Assembly: GCA_051530055.1 (NCBI GenBank)
Contig: CM121341.1
Coordinates: forward strand, 15,748,001 to 15,812,000
Reading direction: 5' to 3'
From: Neoechinorhynchus agilis
Taxonomy: Eukaryota > Acanthocephala
DNA: 64,000 nucleotides
In this document: piece after piece, positions 1 through 11,250 of the stretch
Numbering within the stretch: the stretch's first letter is position 1
Layout of the letters: every line of letters starts with the position of its first letter
The notes under the pieces: generated by a model
What the model saw: only the letters and a program-made list of their open reading frames with translations
What the model was told of the DNA's origin: nothing
Database searches by the model: none
Position numbers and translations under genes: made by a program

Positions 1-345
1 ACGAACTTTGAATTAGGAATTTCGATAAGGCTTACTCGTTTTTATTGTCGTTTCTTGAAAATATCAGTGGTCGCAAATCGCAACAAAAATGGGTTTATTC
101 CGGATTATATGGGCTACAAGCCTTTATTTTTATCGTGTTGCAAACCAAATTCGTGAATTTTCGACTTTTTCAAAAAAGGGCAAACTTCCAAGTTTGTTTT
201 CTTTTATTACTTTTTAAAAATGGATTAATGAATATGACTGAGAATTGTGATTTTTTATCGTCATTTCCCTTCTTTGATCTTTTTCTTGTTTTTGAACACC
301 TCAAGACTAGATTTACGCACATTAGTAAATTTCCTCTTCTACTAG
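1..345. other. AT-rich leader region, no gene assigned
   Basis: This stretch lies before the TRMT10 exon and ends in a convincing 3' splice site. It probably holds intron and the 5' exon of TRMT10, but no family-conserved residues can be read in it. An open frame at 45-350 has no recognisable domain and I do not call it. Confidence 0.3.
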
Positions 346-1048
346 GCTGAAGACGTCATCCCGGGATAGAGCAATTAAGCGTGAACAATATGCGATGACA
401 CGGCACCCGAAATCAAGAGAAAAAAAGACCAAAAAGCGGAATCGGCCAAAAGCGGGATCGACTAAACCAACAGCGTGCAATACAATGGCGCAATCCGAAT
501 GCCAACTTCGCATGGTTCTCGATTGTCAGTTTCAGCATTTGATGACCTATAAAGATCTTTTAGGATGCGCTCATCAGATCCGATATGTGTTTGCATGCAA
601 CCGGCGTCTACAGAATCCCACTCAGCTTTTCCTAACCAATCTAGAACTCTCAATCGAGAGCATACTCGCACGTAGTAATGTTTACAATTGGGATATTCAT
701 TTAAAAAAGGAAAATCTCTTGACTGTATTCGATGTGCCGAGATCTTCAATAGTCTATTTGACTCCCGATTCACCTAATGTTCTGGATCAACTGGACAAAG
801 ATAAGGTTTACGTGATTGGATGTATCGTAGATCGTAATCTTTTTAAGAAAGTGTCCCTCAGATATGCCGAAGAACACGGACTCAGTCATGCCCGATTACC
901 AATTCAAGAAAATGTTCCGAAACTTAAGAAATACGTTCTGACGATCGATCAAGTGTTCGGTATGTTAGCTACTTTTATTGAAACTGACCAGTGGTCCGAA
1001 GCCGTACGGAGACACGTGCCGATGCGGCTCGTTAACCATAGAAACTGA
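346..1048 (+). CDS. TRMT10: TRMT10-type tRNA (guanine-N1) methyltransferase, 3' exon
   Basis: SPOUT-family methyltransferase of the Trm10 group, expected to methylate position 9 of tRNAs using S-adenosylmethionine. The family signature is clear: an early VLDCQFQHLM block with the downstream CNRRLQNPTQLFLTNL segment, then VYLTPDSPNVLDQL, then YVIGCIVDRN (the family's IGGLVDHN motif with the catalytic-region Asp kept), then AEEHGLSHARLPI and a C-terminal QVFGMLATFIET helix. A basic lysine-rich stretch precedes the domain, as in TRMT10A. The exon appears to begin at 346 after a pyrimidine-rich tract ending CTACTAG; codons RLKTSSRDRAIKREQYA lie in frame before the first in-frame ATG at 395. The true N-terminus is therefore probably on an upstream exon I could not place. 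A TRMT10A/B-like cytosolic form fits better than the mitochondrial TRMT10C. Confidence 0.85.
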
Positions 1049-1159
1049 TTTAGTTCTGATTTTTTAAATAACAGGATATCGTAGTGATCATTGCAGTTTC
1101 GAAGTGCACGATGGCAAGAACTTTTTTGTTGCCGGTTATATTGATTAATTGTTTTTTAA

Positions 1160-1310
1160 ACCTTCCTTCCTCGGTTTTTTAGTTTTACTTCTTGGCATGA
1201 TACCATACCAATATCTTACATCAGAAAGGTGATTGAATCACTTAGACTCATATGTGTGTGGTAATGAGTTTGTACATCCCTCCGGATTCTCAGATACCTC
1301 TCTTGCTGGG
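1160..1310 (-). repeat. SINE body / element arm beside Merlin relic
   Basis: About 150 bp nearly identical to the left arm of the palindrome at 16256-16712. Shared landmarks are TTCTTGGCATGATACCATAC, the ACATCAGAAAGGTGATTGAA block and the core GTACATCCCTCCGGATTCTC. Read on the minus strand it carries the SINE core GAGGTATCTGAGAATCCGGA. It stops abruptly where the transposase coding relic begins. Confidence 0.7.
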
Positions 1311-1905
1311 CTTTCGAGCTAACGTCCGTGGCTTGGTGTGAACGGGAGCTGGGAATTTCTAGCAAAACAGTCGCGGATTGGAATACGTACCTGCGTGAAG
1401 TGTGCGTATTTTCTGTAAAACAACAAAAACTGTGGAAAAATCGGAGGAGTGGGCAAAGTAGTTGAAGTAGACGAAACCTTGTTCTCCAAAAGGAAGAATA
1501 ACTCAAGAAGGATGTTGCCTCAACAGTGGGTGTTTGGAGGGTTGTGTAGGGATACCGGTTCAAACTGAACTGCAAAAACCCTACTCTTCCAACAAATACG
1601 GCTTAACGTTGAGCCAGAGTCAACAATTATTTCCGATTGTTGAAGGGCTACAGCACAGCTGAGCTGCAGAAAGCTCGCTTCACTCACATGACTGTCAATC
1701 ACAGTTATAATTTTGTGGACCAACAAACCGGAACGTGCACCCAGCAAGTCGAAAGAATGTGGGATTCCGCAAAATAGAGGAACAAACGGCACAGAGGAAC
1801 AGCCCGTCATCATTTAAAATCGTCGGCGGCAGTGCTGGCGGGAGGTCGAGCTCCCTTCGACATGATTCTTCAAGACATCTATGCGTTCCGGACTGTTGCT
1901 TTGCA
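1310..1905 (+). pseudogene. Merlin / ISXO2-like DDE transposase relic
   Basis: Broken transposase of the IS1595/ISXO2 fold used by eukaryotic Merlin DNA transposons. Readable pieces in order: ELGISSKTVADWNTYLREVC (helical N-terminal part), VGKVVEVDETLFSKRKNN (first catalytic Asp), QQWVFGGLCRDTG, IISDC (second Asp; the usual following Trp codon TGG is TGA), FTHMTVNHSYNFVDQQTG and QQVERMWDSAK (the NH..NFVDP..TGA..Q.VE.MW region with the third acidic residue), then FDMILQDIYAF near the end. Several in-frame stops and at least two frame changes show that it is dead. The left border meets a SINE-like arm; no matching right inverted repeat was found before the LINE fragment at 2006. Confidence 0.75.
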
Positions 1906-2005
1906 CGATTAGCTTATGTTATTATTATAATTTTGTTGCTAAACAATAATATTTTCACTATATTTTGGTATATTTATTTATTAATAACCTAACGTCACTT
2001 TTTAC

Positions 2006-2635
2006 GTGTGGTCAGCCGTCGCTCTACGTTTAGGACTTCCAACCTGTGCCCCACACCAGTGCCGATGTGGAATAAAAGTTGACGTGCTCGGGAGACATGG
2101 ACTCTACTGCAAGAGATCGAGCGGTCGTTTCCCAAGGCACGCAGAGCTCAACGCGATCATTAGCAGAGCTCTGAACTCGATCCACGTTCCAACCATCCTG
2201 GAGCCCAATCACCTCTGTCGCTCGGATGGTAAGCGTCCCGACGGTATAACCGTTTTCCCTTGGAAAGAAGGGAAGAGTCTAATTTGGGACGCAACATGCG
2301 TGGACTCACTCGCCATGTCCAACCGGCAAGATGCTTTAGCGGAGACGGGAGGAGCAGCGAGTGCCGCCGAAAGGAGGAAAGCGGAGAAATACAATGAGCT
2401 GAAACAAAATTACATTTTCCTTCCTTTCGGCGTGGAGACACAAGGGGCGCTGGGATCTTCGGCACGAAGCTTTTGTGCCGAACTCGGAAGACGACTTGCA
2501 GCAGAAACAGGGGAGCGACGCGAGAGGATTTTCCTGATCCAAAGAATAAGCCTCGCAATCCAACGAGGAAATGCGGTCAGCGTCCGGGGGACGATTTAAT
2601 CATTTTAAAATAAATTGTAGAACATGAAAAAAAAT
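2006..2635 (+). mobile_element. LINE family 1 fragment: C-terminal nuclease region
   Basis: A 197-codon open stretch covering the C-terminus of a non-LTR retrotransposon protein. It has the zinc-binding CRCGIKVDVLGRHGLYC motif, GRFPRHAELN, a LEPNHLCRSDGKRPDG motif, the LIWDATCVDSLA motif and a terminal FLIQRISLAIQRGNAVS signature. The RPD...D.T pattern after a Cys/His cluster resembles the restriction-like endonuclease of R2-type LINEs; that assignment is inference. It ends in a short UTR and A-rich tail near 2635. The copy is 5'-truncated but open to its stop, so it is among the younger copies here. Confidence 0.75.
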
Positions 2636-2639
2636 ACAT

Positions 2640-3465
2640 AAGTACCAAGCGCCTATTTGCTAGTCAATTTATAGACAAAATCTTTAGCAATTAAAATAAC
2701 TTAGCCAATTTTAATTAATGTTGATCTGACCAATACAGACGGGAAAACTTTAATTATGTCTCAAAATAATCTCTTTAACTTGGGGTGCGACGCAATGGAG
2801 AAATGCAGAAGAGACAACTGACTCATTTTTTTCAATACAACTTGATGCTAAAGGCAAGATCTTATCATTATGAACTTTCTTTAATCGCAAAATGGAGCCG
2901 TTTCACCCAACATTGCCCGGGAAAGCTTAATTAATAATCCTTCTAACGAGCTTGAATTTCGTTCTCCACTAATCAAATAATCTTTTTAAATTTGAATCAA
3001 TTAACAACTGATAAGTCAAATGATTTGGACAATATTTTCCGATAAAGACGTTTTTCGACAGTTAATAACCCGGGTAGAGAAAAAAGTAACTCTCTTTATC
3101 GATATTGCTGTTCTGTTGATCTTCATTACAGATATATTTTATTGAGTAATTGGTTTGAGGATCGCGTCAATAACCAAAGCAGACTTTTAAATTCCAAACA
3201 AAGCAAATGGTCATCAGAAATCTTAATCCAAGATTCCCAAGGGTCGAAACCTGTACTTTATCCTAAGAAACAATATTTGACTATTTATATGGTAAAAGTA
3301 TACGTCATGTTGCTTATGACCCGTAACGTCACATGCCCACTAACTTTGAAGATATCATACGCCTTAAAAGCGCCCATTCATCTCCTTGGAGTTTAAAAAA
3401 TTGACCGATTCCCTGTGAGTTAAACTTCTTATTTTTTATCGCAATTAAGCTGGAATTGTTCATGC
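2640..3465. other. No gene seen
   Basis: AT-rich spacer. A short open frame at 3142-3396 has no recognisable motif and poor codon character. Confidence 0.4.
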
Positions 3466-3467
3466 TT

Positions 3468-3625
3468 TTTATATGACGGAAATTATTTTAGTAATTTTTT
3501 GAATTCAATGTTTCGGCACACAATCCTGTGCCTTTATCAGAGTTGTTAAAATGTTTTGTCCGCACTGAGCCAAATTATCAGATTCATTAAATTACTCCAA
3601 TTTTTTCCGCAATATAAAAACACTT
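3468..3625 (+). repeat. Partial foldback of family C
   Basis: Contains the family C landmarks: a degraded GACGGAAAT terminus, then TTTCGGCACACAATCCTGTGCCTTTATCAGAG, and further on a second TTTTTTCCGCAATATAAAAACA terminus. The middle is eroded compared with the copies at 18599 and 57178. Confidence 0.55.
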
Positions 3626-3639
3626 TCTAAAATCCTATA

Positions 3640-4335
3640 TTCTGGTTGCGGTAATCTTTGCGGGTTTAAAACTTTTTCTCTCCTTAACCTCTAACGAAAT
3701 CATCCACATCAAAGATTTCTGCATCAATCACAAACTATACCCGAATTTCTCTAAATGCTTCGAGTTGATTTCCTCACTCTACCACAATCCAATATCCTAC
3801 CCCAATCTTCCTAATGACATCAAACGAGTTATCTCCCTTAGAATTCTGGGTCTCCAATTTCAATCAATTCTGAAATGGGATTCCTACATTACATCTTCCT
3901 TCGAACGCAATACTTTTAAAATTTACCACTTCAAACGCTTCCGTCATTTCAGACTCTATTAGCCCGATCTCTCAAATGTTTCTTCGGATTTATTTTACCC
4001 TCCCTGGGCTACGGCTTGCAACCTTTGCCAATCACAAATTCTTCGCCTTGAATCGTTTCACAAAGAAGAGCGTCTAAAATTTTCACAGCTGATTTTCCCC
4101 AGCTCACCGAATGCTTGCATAAAACACCGCCCCTTTTTCCATACTCCCCAATCTTCTTGGATATAATCTCTCCTGTCATCAATAAACGGCAATATCCACT
4201 GGAACTTGCATCCCCCAACCGGATCTTCCCACCAGACCGAACCAGTAATATGCTAAATAATTAACAACCGCATTCATTGAACAACTCTGAACTTGAGTGT
4301 TCATGAGGACCCAAAGGTACATGGGTCATCGTTAA
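3640..4335 (+). mobile_element. LINE family 5, 3' end fragment
   Basis: Relic of a reverse-transcriptase C-terminus and 3' UTR. In pieces it reads like LPNDIKRVISLRILGLQFQS and LKWDSYITSSF, matching the segment RIFGLHFQKNLKWDKHTSIL of the copy at 41.6 kb; this is the conserved LG....L.W..HI block of LINE thumb regions. The fragment ends with TGAGGACCCAAAGGTACATG followed by GGTC, the same 3'-terminal hairpin seen at 42.32 kb. Frames are interrupted. Confidence 0.6.
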
Positions 4336-4404
4336 TTAACAAATAAACGTGTTATTATAGTGGAACTATGTGGTCGCTTAGGCTATTAGTTTTGGCTTTT
4401 CTAG

Positions 4405-5655
4405 ATGAGTGAAACGAAAAACGTCGACAAAAACTATATTGATCGTCAAAGGCGTATTGATGCCCTTTACAAGATGAGGTAAGAGCTTTTTCTCATTTCT
4501 GAACAAAATCGTGTCCTTATATTTAAGTATGGAGATGATGGCTCACACAAATACATACACCGCAACAATGCCAAAGCTAACTAATGAACCTAAATGGATT
4601 CCGCGAAAGTTTGACCCGAAAAAGTTTGCAATTTTCTTAAAAAAACTTCTAGTTTCCAATTTTTTTCACTTAGATTTGGTGACAAACCAAGGCTTAGTAG
4701 GTCGCAACCAACCAAGAAATATAATTTTCAACCATCTAAACCATTGAACATCGGCTTGGATTTGGTTACAATGAAACCATTTGATGAACCAAGTAAAAAA
4801 GTTTACGAGGACTGTAGATCTGGACTACGAGATAGTACTTTAATTGATGACATTGACATTGAATTGTATTTTGAGGAAGAAGACCTTATTCAACGGCAGA
4901 ATGCCAAGAATACAAATGCTGCTGAAGCGGAAAAGCAGCGACTAGAGGATGAGACTGAAGAAGTAAGAGCTTTGGAAGAGATCGCTGCCCAAAAATTGGA
5001 AGTTGAATCAAAGAATAACTATCCAGATTATAGATTTAGAGATTATCGCCTCAAAGTAGCCAAAGAAAGTTTTGAGAAAGCAGACAAAGTAATACTCGAA
5101 CATCCGGAAACTCGATTTAAGCTCAAGGATGTAACACCACTTTTGCCCGATATGCGAATGTGCAAATACAAATTCGATCATTTGATTTTTCAATCTGAAC
5201 TAAAATCAGTTCCAGATATTAAAGTTGCTTCCGTTAATGATCTGATGGTATTTAAAGGGATTGTTGAAACCAAGAAACGTGGAGCTGTTCAATGCTTTAT
5301 CCCCGTGGATTCGATTACAAATGCAGATATACCCGTTGAAGTAGAGGCCGGTACCTGTCTCCAGTACGAACATCCACAAATGTATCAGTATCAATTGCTT
5401 AATCAACCTGAGGATAAAGCAGAAAAGAATTATCTCATAGTAAAACGCGACGACGCTCACTGTTTCATTCCAATCGATACGAAGTAAGCCGTTTTTGAAA
5501 CTAAAACGAACACTCGTTCTATGTGCAGGATTTGTATTCAAAAATTACCAATTATAGAATCTGTCACTAATCAACGATCTGTAGTGCTGGAGTTTGTTGA
5601 AGAAAGCGACGCAGAAAAGGCTTTGCAGGAGGCAAGATTGAACAAGATCGCCTAG
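4405..5655 (+). CDS. PAF1: PAF1, RNA polymerase II-associated PAF complex subunit
   Basis: Core subunit of the PAF1 complex, which travels with elongating RNA polymerase II in the nucleus. Four exons give 368 residues: 4405-4478, 4528-4623, 4674-5483 and 5529-5655, with GT-AG introns of 49, 50 and 45 bp. Phases agree at every junction. Family blocks: PKLTNEPKWIPRKFDPKKF (human NSLPDIPFDPKFITYPF region), KPLNIGLDLV (LGVTIDLI region), a charged coiled section, then a KESFEKADKVI..VTPLLPDMRM segment matching the region before human PVFPDFKMW, and a C-terminal beta-rich YQYQLLN..KNYLIVKRDD part matching human YDYKIARE..ENYFFIFREG. It is shorter than human PAF1 (531) because the acidic C-terminal tail is missing. 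The ATG follows CTTTTCTAG directly, which would suit a trans-splice acceptor. Confidence 0.8.
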
Positions 5656-5866
5656 GATGGTATAACTGCAACTTTTTGTTTTCTTCTTAAAATATTGCGT
5701 TGCCCTTATTGGTATGAATTTTCGACTATACAGAATCACCTCATTCGAAGCTAACTGCTACAACATAACCTCGTCTTCCGTTGTTATAAACTATTAGATT
5801 TTTCGATGATTTGCAATATCCAGTTGATTTTTTCCATTCGTATTTTAAAGAACATTTGGAACGGAA

Positions 5867-6600
5867 CTATTTTTCACGTGATCGGTCGGGTAAGAATGCT
5901 GGTAAATTAGAGTGCTGAAGTGGATTGTTCGGCACACAAGTGAGCCAAAGGCTGAGATCGCCATTACGGTCGCGCTCAGAACACCAAAATCTCCCAAAGT
6001 GAACGGGGAGTGAAGCTTGACGAGTTGAAAAGTTCAAGATTCCGGTCATTATGTGGCGGATCCCTGAGTTGAAAGTGGCGAGGATATCGGTTTAGAAGCG
6101 CAGCGAAGAAGGATATTCACTTTCGGTAGGGCAAAACAGTGTCGAAGGATGATAAAGTAGGCGCAGTGCTTCGCCAATTTTAGCAGCTTCTCCGCTACTT
6201 CACTGAGTTGATTTACCGCCGATCTTACTAAATTATCGAGGTTGGATTTGCCGCAGAGGGAGGTGCACAGAGTAGATTTACCGAGATCAAATCGCATATT
6301 TTCGTTTTTTGGGACAACATTTCGAGGATCTAGCGCATTGTTTAACCGTTTTTTGTGAAGATCTCGCATTTTTGATTGGCAAGGCTCGCCTATGCAGAAG
6401 TCGTCAAGATACCAAATAATCAGCGGCGATGAAAGGCTGTGGCTTAGCTCATCAATATAAAGTGCGAACAGAAGGCCGAGTGGATCGTGTGTTGAACACC
6501 CTGTCGAGAGGCCGCCAAATATCAAAAATCTGTCATAACACATCGCGAAGAAAGGAAACAAAACTTTAGCTTAAAACTATGACAAACGCAACGCAGGGAT
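5867..6600 (-). mobile_element. LINE family 1, reverse transcriptase fragment (copy A)
   Basis: Minus-strand RT relic with FFAMCYDRFLIFGGLSTG, DPLGLLFALYIDEL (the QGDPLGPLLF block) and IIWYLDDFCIGEP, the catalytic YLDD box. After a stop it continues as NFSTRQASLPVHFGRFW, TCVPNNPL and LPAFLPDRS. It is closely related to the plus-strand copy at 13160-14510 but carries a different internal deletion: about 190 bp upstream of the RT core are missing here. Confidence 0.75.
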
Positions 6601-6955
6601 CGGGCATACTGTGGCTACTCTTAAAACTGAGATCTAGAGAAATTCCATTTGTTATCTTCTCATCTAAAATCAGAATTGCGGGTTTTGAATTTCGATTTAG
6701 CTAAGCTATTTTAAGACCCTTATTGTGATTTTTCCAACAGATTTGGTTTATCAGCACGAATCATTTTAGTTGGTGTTATGGGCAAATTTACTCTTAAAGT
6801 CATAAATTGAGCACCTTAACTTGTAAGCAGTGAGTTGGTTGAAATTGTGTCATTTTTATTTTATGAATCCAAAGCAATTGTCGCGTATCGGCGAACATTT
6901 TTAATATTGCTTAAATCGATGGAGTAGGGGAAGCATCGTCATTTCTCTTTTAAAA
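6600..6955. other. No gene seen
   Basis: AT-rich spacer between two LINE fragments with no coding or repeat signal that I recognise. Confidence 0.35.
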
Positions 6956-9220
6956 GCAACGTCGATCACATGGGCGCGTTCGACAAAGTTAAAAGTCTAG
7001 GGATACGAGCGTATCCATGGTGGACACAGTGTGTGATCAAGAAACGCCGGGGTTTACGTATTTCGAATACTTACTTTCAAAAAGATCCAAGACACCTGCG
7101 CACATACTCGAGCGGTGGAAGGTCAAGTAAAATCGATTTTATTTTGTATCCCATAGCGAAGTGGGGCGAAGTCTGGAATGTCAAGACCATATTAGGCGAA
7201 GAGTGTGCGATGCAACATAGAGTACTCGTGGCCGACCTCAGGATTAGATTCAAAGGCAAGCGGCAGACACCGAGCATCTCACGAAAAATCAAGTGATGGA
7301 AGCTAAAAGATCCTATCCTCAAAGAAAAGATGAGGATTGTACTCACCCAGAAACTAAGCGAGAACGTGGGCGAAGTAGAAACCTGGTGGGATGAGACGGC
7401 CGAAGTTATCATCCGGGAAGCCAAAATCGTCTTGGGAAGGACGTCGGGGTAACCTCCACCTCCGAACAAAGAGGCATTTTGGTGGAATCAAACGGTCAAG
7501 GACGCCATCAGTCAAAAAAGAGCAGCGAAGAAATATTAGATTTCGATTCTTCAACTAATAATAAAGATGCGTACAAAGACGCAAAAAGGAAGGCTGCCCG
7601 AGAATGCGCCAAAGCAAAGAGGGAAGCCGATCAAGAACTATATGACCAGCTGGAGAGAGATAATGGGAGGAATATTATCTTCAAGTTGGCCAAAATCCGG
7701 GACAAAAGGTCAAGGGACATCGTACGACACAAAATGATCAACGACAGTGTGGGTAGGATGCTCGATCAAAACAACGATATTTTGAACAGATGGAAGTACT
7801 TCGGATCCCTCCTGAACACAGAGAGTAAAAAATTGCCTATTGAATAAATACAGCCGAATATCAATATGGCTAAACCGTATTCATACGATGACGTCGCATC
7901 GCAGATCAGAAAGATGAAGATTGGTAAGAGTGCCGGTCCAGATAATATCCCGATTAGGTTATGGAAATGTTTGGACGCATTCGGAGTCAAACTGCTTACT
8001 AAACTTTTTCGAAAGATAGATGCAAAGCAAACGATTCCGTCAGCATGGCAAAGAAGCATAATTGTGCCGATTTTTAAGGGTAAAGGAAATATTCTGCAGT
8101 GTAGCAATTATCGTGGCATCAAGCTGATGTCCCACACAATGAATTTGTGGGAGTGAATGGTTGACAATAGGATTAGGGAGGAGATCCAAATCAGTGAATA
8201 CCAACGCGGCTTTATGCCAGGTAGAAGCACAATCGACGCGATCGAAAAATTTAATGAGAAGCATCGCCCGTTGCATAGTGTCTTCATCGACCTGGAGAAA
8301 GCATATGACACCGTGCCCCGAGACCTGATTTGGGCCTGTTTGAGGAAGAGAAACTGTCCAGAGCATTTTGTGATCACAATCAAAACGATGTATGAAAAGT
8401 GTTACACCAGCGTGGAATGTCAAATAGGAAGGACAGATTATTTCCAGGTGTCCATTGGTCTACATCAAGGTTCAGTGCTTAGCCCATTCTTGTTCGCGAC
8501 AGTCATCGATGCCCTAGGAAATGCAGAGATGAACGCGCCCTGGACGATATTATTTGCAGATGATCTGCTGCTCACGGCGAAGGACTCGGTGACACTCGAG
8601 AAAATGTTGGAGAGTTGGCGACAGTGCTTAGAAAGCAACGGCCTGAAAATTAGCAGGAGCAAAACGATATGGGACCAGGCGAAGTAGGCATGCAGGAAGT
8701 TAACGCAGAAAAGAGGAACAACTTCAAATATCTGGGTAGCCTGCTAAGCATGTCCTGTGAACATGCACCAGAGATGGGACAAAGGGTTCAATACGAGTGG
8801 AATAACTGGAAAAGAGTTACGGACATCCTGTGCGATAAACGTCTCCTGAATAAGCTCAAAGGGCGAGTGTACAAAGCAGTGGTAAGACCTGCAATGGTAT
8901 ACGCAGCGGAGACTTGGGCTACAAAAAAGGAGGACGTACAGAGATTGATTGTGAATGAAATGAGGATGCTGAGATGGTTAGTTGGAACAGCACGCAGGGA
9001 TAGTGCAGGAAATGATAGCCAAAAGAAGAATGCGATGGTTCCATCATGCCGAACAACGAGCGGAAGACGATTGGATAAAGAGCGCCGACGAGGAAGGTCG
9101 AAAAAAAGATGGATAGATAGTGTGATGGAGGACCTAAGACGATCGGATGAAGTTTGATTTTTGAGGACAAGCTGGTAAAGCGACCTCTCTAGTGTGAGAG
9201 AAAGCTATAAGAAGCGTGTG
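6956..9220 (+). mobile_element. RTE-type LINE, 5'-truncated and broken
   Basis: Non-LTR retrotransposon of the RTE type. It starts inside the APE endonuclease (RGLRISNTYFQKDPRHLRTY, SSGGRSSKIDFILY, then QHRVLVADLRIR) and continues through a connector to the RT: MKIGKSAGPDNIPIRLWK, NYRGIKLMSHTMNLWE, QRGFMPGRSTIDAI, HSVFIDLEKAYDTVPRD, GLHQGSVLSPFLFATVIDAL and the catalytic FADDLLL. A C-terminal RLLNKLKGRVYKAVVRPAMV..GAETWA-type block (here AAETWA) and GRSKKRWIDSVMEDL close the protein. Breaks include in-frame TGA codons at 7294-7296 and 8154-8156, a stop near 7450 and frame changes near 7540, 7850 and 8670. A foldback abuts the 3' end at 9221. Confidence 0.85.
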
Positions 9221-9428
9221 TTCATCATTTACTTTTTTATAGCGAATTATAATAATTGATTTATTTTTATTTGATAATTTTCGGTCTTCGCGCAAGTCTT
9301 CTCCAGTCTATTGTTTGCAAGTGCTTACGACGTCAGATCGTGGCAAACAATAGACTGAAGATGGCTTGCGCGAAGGCCGAAAATTATCAAATAAAAATAA
9401 ATCAACTATTATAATTCGCTATAAAAAG
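9221..9428. repeat. Foldback family B, copy 1
   Basis: Near-perfect palindrome. The left arm runs from ATAGCGAATTATAATAATTG through TTTGATAATTTTCGG and CTTCGCGCAAG to the CAGTCTATTGTTTGC block; the right arm is its reverse complement, with a loop of about 25 bp near 9328-9352. The left side also carries TTCATCATTTAC, which in copies 2 and 3 appears inverted on the right side, so the full terminus includes it. Confidence 0.9.
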
Positions 9429-9429
9429 A

Positions 9430-9985
9430 TATGAATGTGTGGAACGTTTCTGGAATGTAACAAACGTCACAAAAATGCGAAGAAATTAAATGACAAAGGT
9501 TATTCTTATCATAATTTCAAACTGAGCGGTCCTGGAGAAAAGCTTCCTAGAAATAAGACGACGGCCACGTTGAAAGAATTTAAAACAACACCTGCTTGTT
9601 GTTTGCAATCCGCTGCGATCTGTTAAGCATGAAAAATACACAAAATCGTTCCTGGGTGCTTGGTAATGAGATCATTAAGCGGAATTCCGAAAATGTAGAT
9701 TGGAGGGAGGTTCATGGGAGAACTTTCATTCGTCGCCGGTTTTGAGCAGAATCATTCTTTTAGAGAAAATAAAAACACCGCATGTGAGCGATTGCGGTTA
9801 AAAAACCTCTTGAAAATTTGATGGTACAACGCTCAATTTTAAAGAGGGATACGTGTTAACATTGACTGTACTAACTGTTCTTAAAAATATCAATTGAATA
9901 TTTCACTTGTTAATTTTGCATTTAGAATGGCGTCCTTGTATTTTTGAACAAGCAAATAACACATTTAGCCCTTTCACATTTCAGA
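9430..9985. other. No gene seen
   Basis: The open frame at 9435-9626 has no recognisable motif. The rest is AT-rich and ends in a pyrimidine-rich CTTTCACATTTCAG that leads into the next candidate gene. Confidence 0.35.
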
Positions 9986-9988
9986 AAA

Positions 9989-11250
9989 ATGGTTTCATTT
10001 ATCTTAAGGACTAGTCAGAGGTACATTCATCATGTCAAAGTTCGTCTACCTACGATGGAAGATTACGAAAGGGCAGTGAGTAAAGAAATCACGAATAGAT
10101 GGTAAGTGTCCGTTTTTTATGTGTCCAATGAAGATTTTTTGATCAGGAAAAATGCAAGAGCGGCATATACTCCAAATTTGATTTCCCCAGCGATTAATGA
10201 AAGGGAAAAAGCATTCTGTACGTGGAACACCAAGGAACACATCAGAATCCTGTATCAAAACGACCCAGGTAATCTTGGTGGAATTTTTGTAAATCTGAGA
10301 AACCGCATGAAAAAAAATCGATCTTTAACCGTAAACTTCAATAACCGCGCTTTGTGCAAATTATACCCTTTAGATTTATAGAATTCATTTTTTTACATTA
10401 TATTTTTCTCTTCAAACTGGAAAAATATCACAGACTTTATAACAATGCATGTAATCTGAAATCATGAGGAAACTGGTTTTCGAATTCTTCGCAAAGGAAA
10501 GCTCCTTAATCTATAAATTTATTTGATCGATTTTAATGAGCATTTCTGCTTGCTTAAATTTGAACTCGATTGTAGAATCAAAGAATTTTTTGAAGAAATG
10601 CTTCAGAATAACCAATTTTGGTAAGTTTGCGTAGGCCAAAATTAATTTATGAGTCTCAGTTTTCAATTATCTCAAAGTAGCATTTTGCTTTAATTGGTAT
10701 TTTAATATTTCTTCACTTTTCCATGTGAAATCACACCGAAGTTGGTTTCGTCTTCTTCACCAAAAAGGAAATGCATTCGTAGATATCAATGAACATTTTC
10801 ATGCTTTAGAAAACTCGATCGCTCTATTTTATAAAATAGAAAGGCGTGTTTAAAATTTTAGTACTCGAATTTCGCAAAATTCCAATGTCGTGAGTTTTGA
10901 TGGTTCAAAAAATAAAGTAGCGATTTCTGCTGACTTTGTGGTCGGTTGATTTTTAGACCAATGGACTATCGATGCGCTTTCGGATTCATTTCATTTAAGT
11001 AAAGGTAAACGATCATTATTCACCTGATTGCGAAGAAACTCTTATTAGGAAAGATAAAACGAATTCTAACGAGCAAATGGCGTCCACAGTCTTTAGCCGA
11101 TTTAACGGAGCATGACCTTGAGGCAGGAACTGGAAACTTTACGTGGCAATGCACTCCAAAGGTTTCAGAGACCGATAGATCTCATCCGAATTATCTCTCA
11201 ACCAAGAGACAATTGCTAGTTAGCTTGAAATTAATCCGAAAATAAAAAGA
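9989..11250 (+). CDS. Unrecognised multi-exon gene, several coding-like blocks
   Basis: I do not recognise the product. An ATG at 9989 sits right after ACATTTCAG and begins MVSFILRTSQRYIHHVKVRL, a basic N-terminus that could be a mitochondrial presequence. Exon 1 (9989-10101) splices cleanly by GT-AG (45 bp intron) to a block from 10147 containing ARAAYTPNLISPAINEREKA and EHIRILYQNDPG; that frame stays open to 10381 or may splice at 10268. Further plus-strand blocks look coding but were not joined with confidence: RIKEFFEEMLQNNQFW near 10575-10620, SWFRLLHQKGNAFVDINEHF near 10740-10855, and SKWRPQSLADLTEHDLEAG..FTWQCTPKVSETD ending at TAA near 11247. The two or more junctions between these blocks are unresolved. 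Confidence 0.45.

Noticed and set aside
45-350. 101-codon open frame at the left edge
   Set aside because: Low-complexity Phe/Leu-rich product with no motif; it ends in the splice acceptor of the TRMT10 exon and is more likely intron.
7077-7469. Minus-strand frames across the RTE element (also 8040-8423, 8108-8383)
   Set aside because: They are shadows of the plus-strand endonuclease and RT coding sequence.
9221-9428. CRISPR-like or bacterial hairpin array
   Set aside because: The genome is clearly eukaryotic and the structure is a single palindrome with dispersed relatives.
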